Shown here piece after piece: positions 34,168-43,162 of a DNA stretch of 64,000 nt. A program made the translations under genes and the position numbers. How positions within the stretch are numbered: the stretch's first letter is position 1; each line of letters begins with the position of its first letter. Under the pieces are notes generated by a model, which saw nothing but the letters and a program-made list of their open reading frames with translations, ran no database searches and was not told the origin of the DNA. Location of the stretch: contig NZ_JAIPPU010000001.1 of the NCBI RefSeq assembly GCF_026646375.1, forward strand, positions 186,001 to 250,000, given 5' to 3'. The stretch comes from Acetobacterium wieringae (GTDB lineage Bacteria > Bacillota > Clostridia > Eubacteriales > Eubacteriaceae).

Positions 34168-35316
34168 ATGGCAAGAACCTATTATTTTCCACCAGTTGTA
34201 ATTATGGAACCCGGTGCAATCGAACTCATTGCTCCGGAAATCAAACGGATGAATGTCAAAAAAGCGTTAGTTGTAACCGATCAGGTACTCATCGATGCTG
34301 GAATTGCCCAGGAAGTACTCGATGTGTTAGATAATGCTGAGGTGGCATATGCCATGTTTTCTGATGTTAAACCAAATCCGACGGTTACCAATGTCAACGC
34401 CGGGTTACAGGTTTTGCAGGATAATGAGTGCGACTTTGTGGTCAGTATCGGAGGCGGATCGCCTCAGGATACCGCCAAGGGAATTGCCATTTTAGCCACC
34501 AATCCCGGAGATTTGCGGGATTATGAAGGCGTTGGCAAAACTGCTAATAAATCATTACCAATTGTAGCGATCAATACGACTGCGGGAACCGCCAGTGAAG
34601 CGACCATAAATTATGTTATTACCGATGAAGAACGCAAGTTAAAAATGGTTATTGTGGATCCAAACTGTCTGGCCACAGTGGCGGTCAATGACCCCAATTT
34701 AATGGTAAAAATGCCAAAATCCTTAACAGCAGCAACTGGCATGGATGCTCTAACTCATGCCATTGAAGGTTATACCACCGCTGGAGCTTCCCGGTTTACT
34801 GATTTATTCAACTTAGAAGCGATTAAAGCGATCGCCGGTAGTTTAAGAGAAGCAGTTGCCAACGGCGAAAATGTGGCGGCTCGGGATGATATGGCATATG
34901 GACAATTTGTTACCGGTATGGGCTTCTCAAACGGCGGTTTGGGAATTGTTCATTCCATGGCTCACCAGCTGGGCGGTTTTTATGATCTGCCCCACGGCGT
35001 CTGCAATGCCATTCTGCTTCCATATGTTGCAGCCTTCAATGCTGATGCGGTGGGCGATCGTTTAAAAGCAGTGGCAGAAGCAATGGGTGTTGATACAGCG
35101 CACAAAAGCAAAGAAGAAATCAATGAACTGGCCATTGAAGCCATCAAACAACTGTCTAAAGATGTTGGGATTCCCTCTGGACTGGCAGAAATTGGTGTTA
35201 AAGAAGAAGATTTCAGCGAATTGGCTGATCTGGCGTTGGCTGACATCTGTACCGGCGGAAATCCAAAATGTCCAACCAAAGAAGATGTGATTGCCATTTA
35301 CAAGGCGGCATTTTAA
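34168..35316 (+). CDS. iron-containing alcohol dehydrogenase (group III)
   Basis: 382 residues. NAD(P) is bound by GGGSPQDTAKGIA. The four metal ligands keep the spacing of FucO: Asp193 and His197 in GMDALTHAIEG, His262 in IVHSMAH, and His276 in LPHGVCN. The family includes 1,3-propanediol, methanol, butanol and lactaldehyde dehydrogenases; the substrate is likely a short-chain alcohol or diol, but cannot be fixed from the sequence. GGAGG precedes the ATG at 34168 by 8 nt. A terminator follows, and then a gene for a PocR-domain cyclase. Confidence 0.92.
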   Translation: MARTYYFPPVVIMEPGAIELIAPEIKRMNVKKALVVTDQVLIDAGIAQEVLDVLDNAEVAYAMFSDVKPNPTVTNVNAGLQVLQDNECDFVVSIGGGSPQDTAKGIAILATNPGDLRDYEGVGKTANKSLPIVAINTTAGTASEATINYVITDEERKLKMVIVDPNCLATVAVNDPNLMVKMPKSLTAATGMDALTHAIEGYTTAGASRFTDLFNLEAIKAIAGSLREAVANGENVAARDDMAYGQFVTGMGFSNGGLGIVHSMAHQLGGFYDLPHGVCNAILLPYVAAFNADAVGDRLKAVAEAMGVDTAHKSKEEINELAIEAIKQLSKDVGIPSGLAEIGVKEEDFSELADLALADICTGGNPKCPTKEDVIAIYKAAF

Positions 35317-35387
35317 TTTTGGGTATGAAAGACATGAAAGTCTGATTTTAATAAACGGTGGAGAAAAAAGATACGGTGACTAAATTA

Positions 35388-35424
35388 AGAGGATTTATCC
35401 GAACCGGGATAGATCCTCTTTTTC
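35388..35424 (+). terminator. terminator after the alcohol dehydrogenase gene
   Basis: AGAGGATttATCC/GGGATagATCCTCT followed by TTTTTCG. Confidence 0.8.
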
Positions 35425-35579
35425 GTCGTCAATCAAAGGTGGATAAGCCAGCTGCATAAGAATTAGGGAACGGGAAAGAATATTGGTTGATTACCAGGAC
35501 TTTGAAGCGTATTTTTTGAGATTTTGGGTATATAAAAAAAAGTTATAGTTGCAAGTAGCAGCTGAAAGGGTGAAGCCGC

Positions 35580-37388
35580 ATGAATGACGTTAGGTATCAA
35601 TCAGTTCTGGAACATGCCCCGATGGGTTATGCTTATCACAAAATTGTCTGTGATGAAGTCGGTATGCCTTGCGATTATGAATTTATTGAAGTCAATCTGG
35701 CTTTTGAACGGCTGACAGGGCTCATTGGCGCTAAAATACTTGGGAAACGAATCACAGAGGTTTTACCGGAAATTGTTAATGACAGCTTTGATTGGATCCG
35801 TTTTTATGGCGACATTGCCTTAAATGGTGGTGAAAAAGAGTTTGAACAATATACTGCAGCCCTTAACATCTGGTGTCGGGTCGTTGTACATTCACCCCAA
35901 AAAGGTTTTTTTATTACCCATTTTATCGATATCACGAAGGAAAAGACACAATTGGAAGAATTGAACAATTTCTTTGAATTGAGTCTGGATTTTTTATGCA
36001 TTGCTGATATGGATGGATATTTTGTCAAGACAAACAGGGCGTGGGAAGAGGTGTTAGGATATACTAATGAAGAATTGATCCGGACAAAGTATCTGGATTT
36101 TGTCCATCCGGATGATGTTCAGGTAACCCGGGAGGTGATGAATCGCCTTAATGAACAGAACCCGGTGGTTAACTTTACCAATCGTTATCGGGCCAAAGAT
36201 GGAACCTACCATTGGATTGAATGGTGTTCCCGGCCCCAGGGAAAGCTGATTTATGCCGCCGCCCGGGATATTACGGATCGAAAAAAAATCGAACAGCGAT
36301 TGGAAAAGCGGATGCTGGAGTTGACCAGACCAGCCGAAGATACCAGTACAATTGATTTTTCTGAATTAATCGATCTGGAGACAATTCAGAGATTACAGGA
36401 TCAGTTTTCCGATGCAACCGGTGTTGCCTCAGTGATCACCATGACCGATGGGACACCAATAACCGAGACCTCCAATTTCACCAGGCTATGTCGGGATATC
36501 ATTCGCAAGACCCAACGGGGCTGTGAGAATTGCTATAAATCGGATGCTGCAATTGGTGCTTATTCAGTCGAGGGACCGATAATCAAAAGGTGTTTAAGTG
36601 GCGGTTTGTGGGATGCCGGAGCGGCGATTACGGTGGGTGGTAAACACGTAGCTAGTTGGCTGATTGGGCAGGTCAGAGATGAAAATATTAAAGAGTCCCA
36701 ATTAGTCGCCTACGCCCGGGAAATCGGTGCCGATGAAGAAGAAGCCTTGGGGGCATTTAGAGAAGTGCCTCGGATGTCTATCCAACGGTTTGAAAAAATC
36801 GCAAAATTACTCCATACCATTGCCAATCAGCTGTCAAATCTGGCCTTTCAGAATTTGCTTCAAGCCCGCTTCATTAATGAAAAACGGCAAAATGAAAAAG
36901 AGATTCTTTACCTAAGCTATCATGATTATTTAACCGGACTTTTTAATCGCCGGTATTATGAACAGGAATTGGCAAGACTGGATAAAAAAGAAAACTTACC
37001 ATTGACCCTTCTGCTGGGAGATGTTAATGGATTAAAGTTGGTCAACGATACGCTGGGACATCTGATGGGGGATGAGCTATTAATCAAAACGGCCAGGATT
37101 CTCAGCCAAGTCTGTCGCAAGGATGATATTCTTGCCAGGCTTGGGGGTGATGAATTTATTGTAATCTTGCCAAGAACCGCAGGACATATCATTGAAGATA
37201 TGGTTGCGCAGATAAAGGAGTTGACAGCAGCAGAAAAAGTTGGTGGAATGGCGGTTTCCATCTCTTTCGGCTATGAAACAAAAAATAACGAGGCAGAAGA
37301 TATCGAAGAAATATTTAAACGTGCTGAAGATGATATGTACCGTCATAAGCAAGACGAAAGTACGACAATACGACCCAGACTCAAATAG
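35580..37388 (+). CDS. PAS-PAS-PocR-GGDEF diguanylate cyclase
   Basis: 602 residues, no membrane helices, so cytoplasmic. Two PAS domains (about 1-120 and 135-250; the second ends with AARDITDRKKIEQRL), a PocR-type sensor (about 260-420) with its Cys-rich core RLCRDIIRKTQRGCENCYKS, and a GGDEF domain. The active site GGDEF is at 522-526 and the I-site RKDD at 513-516. PocR domains are thought to bind small hydrocarbon derivatives such as 1,2-propanediol. Its location right after an iron alcohol dehydrogenase suggests that cyclic-di-GMP output follows diol or alcohol supply; this is inference. AAAGGGTG precedes the ATG. Confidence 0.9.
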   Translation: MNDVRYQSVLEHAPMGYAYHKIVCDEVGMPCDYEFIEVNLAFERLTGLIGAKILGKRITEVLPEIVNDSFDWIRFYGDIALNGGEKEFEQYTAALNIWCRVVVHSPQKGFFITHFIDITKEKTQLEELNNFFELSLDFLCIADMDGYFVKTNRAWEEVLGYTNEELIRTKYLDFVHPDDVQVTREVMNRLNEQNPVVNFTNRYRAKDGTYHWIEWCSRPQGKLIYAAARDITDRKKIEQRLEKRMLELTRPAEDTSTIDFSELIDLETIQRLQDQFSDATGVASVITMTDGTPITETSNFTRLCRDIIRKTQRGCENCYKSDAAIGAYSVEGPIIKRCLSGGLWDAGAAITVGGKHVASWLIGQVRDENIKESQLVAYAREIGADEEEALGAFREVPRMSIQRFEKIAKLLHTIANQLSNLAFQNLLQARFINEKRQNEKEILYLSYHDYLTGLFNRRYYEQELARLDKKENLPLTLLLGDVNGLKLVNDTLGHLMGDELLIKTARILSQVCRKDDILARLGGDEFIVILPRTAGHIIEDMVAQIKELTAAEKVGGMAVSISFGYETKNNEAEDIEEIFKRAEDDMYRHKQDESTTIRPRLK

Positions 37389-37422
37389 TGAACCCACCGT
37401 TTTTACGGTGGGTTTACTATTT
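37383..37422. terminator. strong terminator overlapping the cyclase stop codon
   Basis: AAATAGTgAACCCACCG and its complement form a stem of about 16 bp with a small loop; the stop codon TAG lies in the first arm. The following gene is convergent, so it may work in both directions. Confidence 0.8.
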
Positions 37423-37462
37423 GGCAATCCGCCTATTGGTTATTTTGGATAAAAACGGACGG

Positions 37463-38395
37463 TTAAACTTCTAAATGACGGGGATAACTATAATCCTTCT
37501 CCATCGGTAAAAAAACGTAACCTTCATCTTGAAGTGTTTCAATGACGATGGGAATAGCATTTCGGCTGGATTCTTTGAGTTCCGCATGACATAAAACAAC
37601 TGATACATCGTTTTCCCGACATCCTTCAATAATCGTTTGGGCAATGACATCACTTGGCGGTGGATCGGAGCAGCCGTCTCCGGAAGAAACATTCCAATCG
37701 CTGTAATTAAAGCCCCGGTTAACGATGCCCTGGACACACGCCTCATTGGAGTTTGTTGAACCACCTGGAAAACGAAAAACATGACTGGTTTCTTTTTGAC
37801 CCGTTATTGATTTTTGGAACTGATCCAGTTGATCAACATCGGCAAAAAATGCTTCCGGGTCGCTGTAAAGGCTGTAATCATGGCTGCTGGTATGATTAGC
37901 CAGGGTATGGCCTTCATCAACAATCCGGCGATACATGGCTTTTGCATTGTCATTGTCATGGAGTGTGGTAAAAAAAGTACCCTTGGCATCATATTCATTG
38001 AGTACATCGAGAAGCGCTCCGGTATTCTCGCTGGGGCCATCATCGAAAGTCAGAAAAACTACTTTAATCCCGGCAGTGTCTCCACTACGAAGTCGAGCTT
38101 TTATATCGGCCAGCGGATCATCATCGGTCACCTGGGGGTTGGTTTCTGTTTGGGTGTTTTGTTGGTTATTATTGTTTACAGTTACGGTTTCTGTTTTGGC
38201 AGCATTGGAATCAGACGAATTAGCAGATGAAGTCTGAAGAATCTGTTTTTGGGTATTGAAGGCCTCGGCCATTTTATTCATTAAAAAAAACAAAGACATG
38301 GTAATGATAACGAGAATAATCAGACTCATCGCCGAAAATGTAAGAAAACGCGGTAAATTTTTAATTCGTAATTTTGGTGTACTTTTCTTTCTCAT
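37463..38395 (-). CDS. membrane-anchored polysaccharide deacetylase (NodB family)
   Basis: 310 residues. A helix at about 15-40 anchors the protein; a Ser/Asn/Gln/Thr-rich linker leads to the NodB domain (from about 115). Motifs: TFDDGP (catalytic Asp and metal Asp), HTSSH (metal His pair), RFPGGS, and LCHA near the end. It probably removes acetyl groups from GlcNAc in peptidoglycan outside the cell, which gives lysozyme resistance in related species. The start at 38395 follows GAGGT; the frame extends 28 codons further upstream without a ribosome binding site. Confidence 0.88.
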   Translation of the reverse strand: MRKKSTPKLRIKNLPRFLTFSAMSLIILVIITMSLFFLMNKMAEAFNTQKQILQTSSANSSDSNAAKTETVTVNNNNQQNTQTETNPQVTDDDPLADIKARLRSGDTAGIKVVFLTFDDGPSENTGALLDVLNEYDAKGTFFTTLHDNDNAKAMYRRIVDEGHTLANHTSSHDYSLYSDPEAFFADVDQLDQFQKSITGQKETSHVFRFPGGSTNSNEACVQGIVNRGFNYSDWNVSSGDGCSDPPPSDVIAQTIIEGCRENDVSVVLCHAELKESSRNAIPIVIETLQDEGYVFLPMEKDYSYPRHLEV

Positions 38396-38679
38396 CGCTA
38401 CCTCTATTGTTTTAAAATCTGAACATCGAGCAGTCTCGCTGAGGCTAACCTGTCTAAATTGATTGTAGCATAAAAACAACTAAATGTGTAATTTATTTCT
38501 TGTTTTTAAAAAAAATTGAAATCGCATTTTTGCTGAAAAAAACGATTGTAGTAGCATTAGACAAGGCTGAACTGAATCGTTCAAATCCTTTAAACGGTTT
38601 CAAATTTAAGCTCCTTTGGTAATTGGGTTGAATTCAAACCGAGCTTGTGATAGGCTATTTTTATTTGAGGAGCAGGCCG

Positions 38680-39597
38680 ATGGATATAATTGTGGTGATC
38701 AGCCAGATGTTGGAATTGTTTTTGATTTTGGCATTTGGATATATTGCAGCAAAGAAAAAAGTTGTCAGTGGAAATTTTGGATCACAACTTTCGAATTTTA
38801 TTTTAAGTGTTACGTTGCCATGTATGATGCTGGCCTCGGTGGCAAACATGCCGACGGATACGGATAATTCAGATGTTATTATGATGTTTATTATTTCCAT
38901 TCTTTTTTATGTGGTGATGCCGTTTATTTCTTATTTGATTGTCCGAATCCTGATGGTACCAAAAGAAGACCGTTACTTATACATGTATATGACCATTTGG
39001 TCTAATGTTGGCTTTATGGGTTTTCCTGTGATCGCATCCATTTTTGGAGAAAGTGCGATTTTTTATGCCACGATCTTTAATCTTATTTTTAATGTCAGCA
39101 ACTTTACCCTGGGGATTATGCTAATGTCGAAGGAGGGCCGTAACGCACTAGATGTAAGAAAGTTTTTATCCCCGGGGATGGTGTCATCAATTATTGCGGT
39201 TATTATGTTTGCCGCCCATTTTAAATTTCCGGAGCTTCTTAACGATACGTTAAAAACCGTCGGGTCGACGACGACGCCCCTGGCCATGATTGTAATCGGC
39301 ATTGCCTTATCAGGGATTTCAGTTCGGAGTGTTTTTGCTGAGTTCAGACTGTATCCCTACGTGATTATTAAGCAGATTTTATTGCCCTTGCTGGCCTGGG
39401 TAATTTTAAGAAATGTGATTGCAAATCCCTATTTGCTGGGAATTGTGATTATTATCATTGCGATGCCGGTGGCAACATCTTCGGTACTTTTTGCCAATCG
39501 CTATGAAAACAATGTTGCGCTGGCTACAAAAGGAGTCTTTATCACGACCCTGGCTTCGGTTGTTACCATTCCAATGATCACGTTTCTGCTAATGTGA
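38680..39597 (+). CDS. AEC family transporter
   Basis: 305 residues with about ten membrane helices in two halves separated by a short basic loop (SKEGRNALDVRKFLSPG), the layout of auxin-efflux-carrier/AEC transporters. Bacterial members carry malate, malonate or other organic acids. TTGAGGAG precedes the ATG at 38680 by 7 nt; a GTG at 38647 is unlikely. The substrate is unknown. Confidence 0.88.
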   Translation: MDIIVVISQMLELFLILAFGYIAAKKKVVSGNFGSQLSNFILSVTLPCMMLASVANMPTDTDNSDVIMMFIISILFYVVMPFISYLIVRILMVPKEDRYLYMYMTIWSNVGFMGFPVIASIFGESAIFYATIFNLIFNVSNFTLGIMLMSKEGRNALDVRKFLSPGMVSSIIAVIMFAAHFKFPELLNDTLKTVGSTTTPLAMIVIGIALSGISVRSVFAEFRLYPYVIIKQILLPLLAWVILRNVIANPYLLGIVIIIIAMPVATSSVLFANRYENNVALATKGVFITTLASVVTIPMITFLLM

Positions 39598-39773
39598 AAG
39601 CTCGGCACAGATTCCCGATACTGTTTCTATAAGCTTTAAATTAAATGCGAGTAAGAGTAGACGATAATAAGGTTGTTCAATAAAAGGCTATATTTATACG
39701 AAAAAATGTGCTAGAATGAGCATAAATTTAGTGAAAACTAAAAATAGTAATCACAAGAAGCGGAGAAAACGAA

Positions 39774-40313
39774 ATGATCGAATTAGCAGAAGTATTGGAT
39801 CTGGCCGATAAAAGTGGATTTACGAGAGCAGCCAAACTTGAGATTTCCACCATTGATTTAAACCCCGAAGTCAGACAAATGTGTGCCGATAATAAGTGTC
39901 AGATCTATGATACCAATTGGGCATGTCCACCAGGATGTGGAACATTAGAGGAATGTGGAGTAAAGGTAAAAAATTACAAGTATGGCGTGATCGTTCAAAC
40001 CACCGGCGAATTAGAAGACAGCTTTGATTTTGAAGGGATGGAAGAAATCAAGAACAAGCACAATGCCAGCTTTGATCGGCTGGTTGAGGCCCTGTTTGAA
40101 AAAAAAGCGGATATGCTCCCATTGGGGGATGGATGTTGTTCACTGTGCCAAAAATGCACCTACCCTGAAGAATCTTGTCGCTTTCCAGAGAAAGCTTTCT
40201 CATCAATGGAAGCCTTTGGAATTCTTGTCAGTGACTTGTGTAAATTAAATCAGCTTGAGTATTACTATGGTCCCAACACCCTAACCTATGTTGGCTGTGT
40301 ATTATTTAACTAA
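39774..40313 (+). CDS. DUF2284 family cysteine-rich protein, second copy
   Basis: 179 residues. Cys clusters: MCADNKCQIYDTNWACPPGC with EECG following, and CCSLCQKCTYPEESCRF in the C-terminal half. Same family as the protein at 8129, but clearly diverged. GGAG is 8 nt upstream of the ATG. It ends before a terminator and is the last gene before corrinoid module 1, in the same direction. Likely binds an iron-sulfur cluster or zinc; the role is unknown. Confidence 0.82.
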   Translation: MIELAEVLDLADKSGFTRAAKLEISTIDLNPEVRQMCADNKCQIYDTNWACPPGCGTLEECGVKVKNYKYGVIVQTTGELEDSFDFEGMEEIKNKHNASFDRLVEALFEKKADMLPLGDGCCSLCQKCTYPEESCRFPEKAFSSMEAFGILVSDLCKLNQLEYYYGPNTLTYVGCVLFN

Positions 40314-40365
40314 CCAGTCGAAGTTACAACAGAAACCTTCAAAACAAGCCAGAAAGCAAATAGTG

Positions 40366-40416
40366 TCTCCCTTTTCGTCGGGCTATAATCGCCAATCCGG
40401 AAAGGGAGATTTTTTT
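40366..40416 (+). terminator. terminator after the second DUF2284 gene
   Basis: TCTCCCTTT/AAAGGGAGA with a long loop, followed by TTTTTTT. Confidence 0.75.
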
Positions 40417-40517
40417 TATCAACTGCGAAGCAAAGTCGGAAAAGACAGCGTGCGATTTGATTTGTAAATAGATCCAATTTCCTAATTAGTAAAAACGATC
40501 GATTTTATAAATAACTG

Positions 40518-40546
40518 TTGACATAAACATTAAATTGATTTAAAAT
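40518..40546 (+). promoter_or_regulatory. promoter of corrinoid methyltransferase module 1
   Basis: TTGACA (40518-40523), 17-bp spacer, TAAAAT (40541-40546). The leader that follows contains GTGAT(at)AGC/GCTATCAC (40613-40644) and the motif CGCACACACG (40733-40742), which recurs upstream of module 2. Confidence 0.65.
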
Positions 40547-40806
40547 TGTCTCAGTTGTTAAAATGATTAAAATAGGCGGCAAAATAGTACTGTAAAAACG
40601 AAGGGCAATAAAGTGATATAGCCAAGTGATGTAATCGCTATCACATTCCCCAAAAACAGTCCATCTGAGAATTTATCAGTAGTGAAAATAGCATCAGTTG
40701 TTATGTCATCCTATGAGAAATTAGGGGTTACACGCACACACGTGGAATCGTTAATATAACCGATATCATCCAGATATCATAAATCGATATAAAATTGGAG
40801 GAAAAA

Positions 40807-41436
40807 ATGTCAAAAATCGAAGAAGTTAAAGCAAAAGTTGAAGCGGGAAAGTCAAAGCTGGTTCCGGTATTGGTTCAGGAAGCCTTAGATGAAGGCAGTG
40901 CACCGGCGGAAATTCTTCAGGCCATGGTGGATTCCATGGGTGTGGTCGGAGATAAATTCTCATCTGGTGAAATTTTTGTCCCGGAAATGCTGATTGCTGC
41001 AAAAGCCATGTCAAAAGGCGTGGAAGTGTTAAAACCGCTGATGGCTGGTGACGGTTCAGCGTCGCTGGGTACTTGTATTATCGGAACGGTGGCTGGCGAT
41101 CTTCATGATATCGGTAAAAACCTGGTTTCGATGATGATTGAAAGTGCCGGTTTTGATATGGTCGATTTGGGCGTTGATGTCCCCGCTGATACCTTTGTTC
41201 AAGCGGTAAGGGATAATGCAAATGTCAAGTTGGTGGCCTGTTCCGGTCTGCTGACGACGACCATGCCTGCCTTGAAAGAAGCAGTTCAGACAATTAAAAC
41301 GGCGTATCCGGATTTAAAAGTGATTGTTGGTGGGGCGCCAGTTACGCCAGAGTACGCAACTGAAGTTGGTGCTGATGGCTATGCTCCCGATGCTGGCAGT
41401 GCTGCAGTTAAAGCCAAAGAATTGGTAACCGCGTAA
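40807..41436 (+). CDS. corrinoid protein of a methyltransferase system (module 1)
   Basis: 209 residues in the MtaC/MtbC/MttC layout: N-terminal helical cap (1-85), then the B12-binding Rossmann domain with GDLHDIGKNLV, whose His100 is the lower cobalt ligand, SGLLTTTMPALKEAV, and GGAPVT. It carries the methyl group between a substrate methyltransferase and the acceptor enzyme. GGAGG lies 7 nt before the ATG; the frame extends 12 nt upstream from a TTG inside the ribosome binding site. The methyltransferase gene follows after 81 nt. Only 11 of 209 residues differ from the copy at 59073. Confidence 0.93.
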   Translation: MSKIEEVKAKVEAGKSKLVPVLVQEALDEGSAPAEILQAMVDSMGVVGDKFSSGEIFVPEMLIAAKAMSKGVEVLKPLMAGDGSASLGTCIIGTVAGDLHDIGKNLVSMMIESAGFDMVDLGVDVPADTFVQAVRDNANVKLVACSGLLTTTMPALKEAVQTIKTAYPDLKVIVGGAPVTPEYATEVGADGYAPDAGSAAVKAKELVTA

Positions 41437-41517
41437 CATTATCGGTTTATAAAAGAACAAGCGGGCGATGCTCGAGGCAGGTTCACAACGATCCATATAA
41501 TTTTAGGAGGTATTAGA

Positions 41518-42495
41518 ATGCTGACAAAAAGACAGAATTTACTGGAAACGATTAAAGGTGGAAATCCCGATCGCTTTGTAAAACAATATGAGTTTATGAA
41601 TTTGATTATGGAGGCGCCCATCGGCGCCATGTGCGGACCGGGACAGACAATAAAAAATGGCTGGGGAATTACCTTTACCTGGCCGGAAGGTCAATTGGGT
41701 GGATTTCCGATTCATGATGATGCGCACAAGGTTTTAAAAGATATCACGGATTGGCGCAGTCAGGTTAAGGCTCCAGCGGTGGAAAGCTCAGATGAAGCCT
41801 GGGCGGCGGCAGTTGCCCATGCGAATGCCGTAGATCGTAATGAAGAGTTTGTAACTGCCTTTGTAGCACCGGGAATCTTCGAAATGACCCATCATCTGAT
41901 GAGTATGGAAGATGCTTTAATGGCCCTGTATGAAGAACCCGAAGCGATGCATGATTTGATTGATTATCTGGTTGAGTATGAACTGGCTTATGCCGAAGAA
42001 ATGGTTAGTCGCCTCCATCCCGATTGTATTTTCCATCACGACGACTGGGGTAGCCAACGTTCTTCGTTTGTGTCACCGGAAATGTTTGAAGAGTTTTTTG
42101 TTCCGGCTTATAAAAAAATCTATGGTTTTTACAAAGATAATGGCGTGGAGCTGATTGTTCATCACAGCGATTCTTATGCCGCCAACCTGGTTCCTGCGAT
42201 GATCGAAATGGGAATCGACATTTGGCAGGGGGTTATGACAACCAATAATGTGCCAGAACTGATCAAAAAATATGGTGGCCAAATCTCTTTTATGGGTGAT
42301 ATTGATAGTGGTGTCATTGACTTTCCAGGTTGGACACCAGAGATTGTTTTTGAAAAAACAAAGGAAGCCTGCGAACGGTGCGGAAAACTTTACTTTATTC
42401 CCGGGGCCAGCCATGGTTTGAATTTTGGTTGCTTCCCAGGTGTTTACGAATCAAACGACGAAGCCATTGACAAAATGAGCGCCTTAATGTTTTAA
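41518..42495 (+). CDS. URO-D-fold methyltransferase of module 1
   Basis: 325 residues, a URO-D barrel partnered with the corrinoid protein directly upstream. Conserved blocks shared with the copy at 57996: EFMTHHLMSMEDALMALYEE-like centre (HHLMSMEDALMALYEEPEAM), HHDDWGSQ, ELIVHHSDSYAA, WQGVMTTNNVPELIKKYGG. The HHSDS segment stands where MtaA-type enzymes have a zinc-binding His-x-Cys, so the metal site, if any, differs. O-demethylase methyltransferases of acetogens have this kind of two-gene arrangement, so a methoxylated aromatic or another methylated compound is a plausible substrate; not proven. AGGAGG is 7 nt before the ATG. Confidence 0.85.
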   Translation: MLTKRQNLLETIKGGNPDRFVKQYEFMNLIMEAPIGAMCGPGQTIKNGWGITFTWPEGQLGGFPIHDDAHKVLKDITDWRSQVKAPAVESSDEAWAAAVAHANAVDRNEEFVTAFVAPGIFEMTHHLMSMEDALMALYEEPEAMHDLIDYLVEYELAYAEEMVSRLHPDCIFHHDDWGSQRSSFVSPEMFEEFFVPAYKKIYGFYKDNGVELIVHHSDSYAANLVPAMIEMGIDIWQGVMTTNNVPELIKKYGGQISFMGDIDSGVIDFPGWTPEIVFEKTKEACERCGKLYFIPGASHGLNFGCFPGVYESNDEAIDKMSALMF

Positions 42496-42524
42496 GAAAA
42501 ACGGATTTAAAATAAAGCCTGAAA

Positions 42525-42566
42525 AAACCCCGCTGAGAATTTTTATCAATTCTTAGCGGGGTTTGT
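42525..42566. terminator. bidirectional terminator between module 1 and a lipoprotein gene
   Basis: AAACCCCGCTgAGAATT and its complement form a long stem; both flanks are T-rich on the outgoing strand. Confidence 0.85.
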
Positions 42567-42570
42567 AATT

Positions 42571-42972
42571 TTACTTGAACGTGGCAGTAGGATTGCCATT
42601 CTCAATTTTTAAGGTAATTTCGGAAACTGAGAACAAATCAATATTCGACCACTCAACGGTAGTGCCAGCCGAGTCAGCAACCATCAGATCCCAGTATTGT
42701 TCTTCAACCTCGGTATCGAAAACAATGTCAGTTGAGCTTCCGGTTAGCAGTGTATCGGTTGTCAGAAGATCATCACCCCAGCTGGCTTCACCAGTGGGCG
42801 ATACATAGATTGCGTAAATCTCGATACCAGTGTCGTTAATAATGGTAAAATCCTGAGAATAAACGGTGGTATCATCAGAATCATTAGAAGCCGATGAGCT
42901 GCCACAGCCGGTAAAAATAAACAACGATAGCGAAAAAACCAATAGAACACTGAAGAATTTCATTTTTTTCAT
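42571..42972 (-). CDS. small lipoprotein of unknown function
   Basis: 133 residues. Signal peptide with lipobox FTGC, a Ser/Asp-rich linker, then a beta-rich domain of about 95 residues (FTIINDTGIEIYAIYVSP, later ITLKIENG). The family is not recognised with certainty. GAGGTG lies 6 nt before the ATG at 42972. It is convergent with module 1. Confidence 0.75.
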   Translation of the reverse strand: MKKMKFFSVLLVFSLSLFIFTGCGSSSASNDSDDTTVYSQDFTIINDTGIEIYAIYVSPTGEASWGDDLLTTDTLLTGSSTDIVFDTEVEEQYWDLMVADSAGTTVEWSNIDLFSVSEITLKIENGNPTATFK

Positions 42973-43162
42973 ACTTTTCACCTCATAAATAAATTTAACG
43001 TAAGACAATCATAACAACAAAAAAGTGGGATGACAATTCAAATACACGGCGAAAATATCCGTTTCGCACTGTCAGGAAGTTGCAAATAAATTGTGAAATC
43101 GGATTTAATATGATAAAATTATCAAAAACAGTTAATGAATCAACGGTCAGATGGAGGACAGC

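Larger units (their letters stand above)
40314..40806. other. upstream region of corrinoid module 1: terminator, promoter, long leader
   Basis: It holds the DUF2284 terminator (40366-40416), a good promoter (40518-40546) and then a leader of about 250 nt with inverted repeats. No reading frame is supported. I looked for the conserved elements of a cobalamin riboswitch and did not find them. Confidence 0.55.

Noticed and set aside
40547-40806. Cobalamin riboswitch upstream of the corrinoid protein gene
   Set aside because: A B12-box-like sequence and the conserved core could not be found in the leader.
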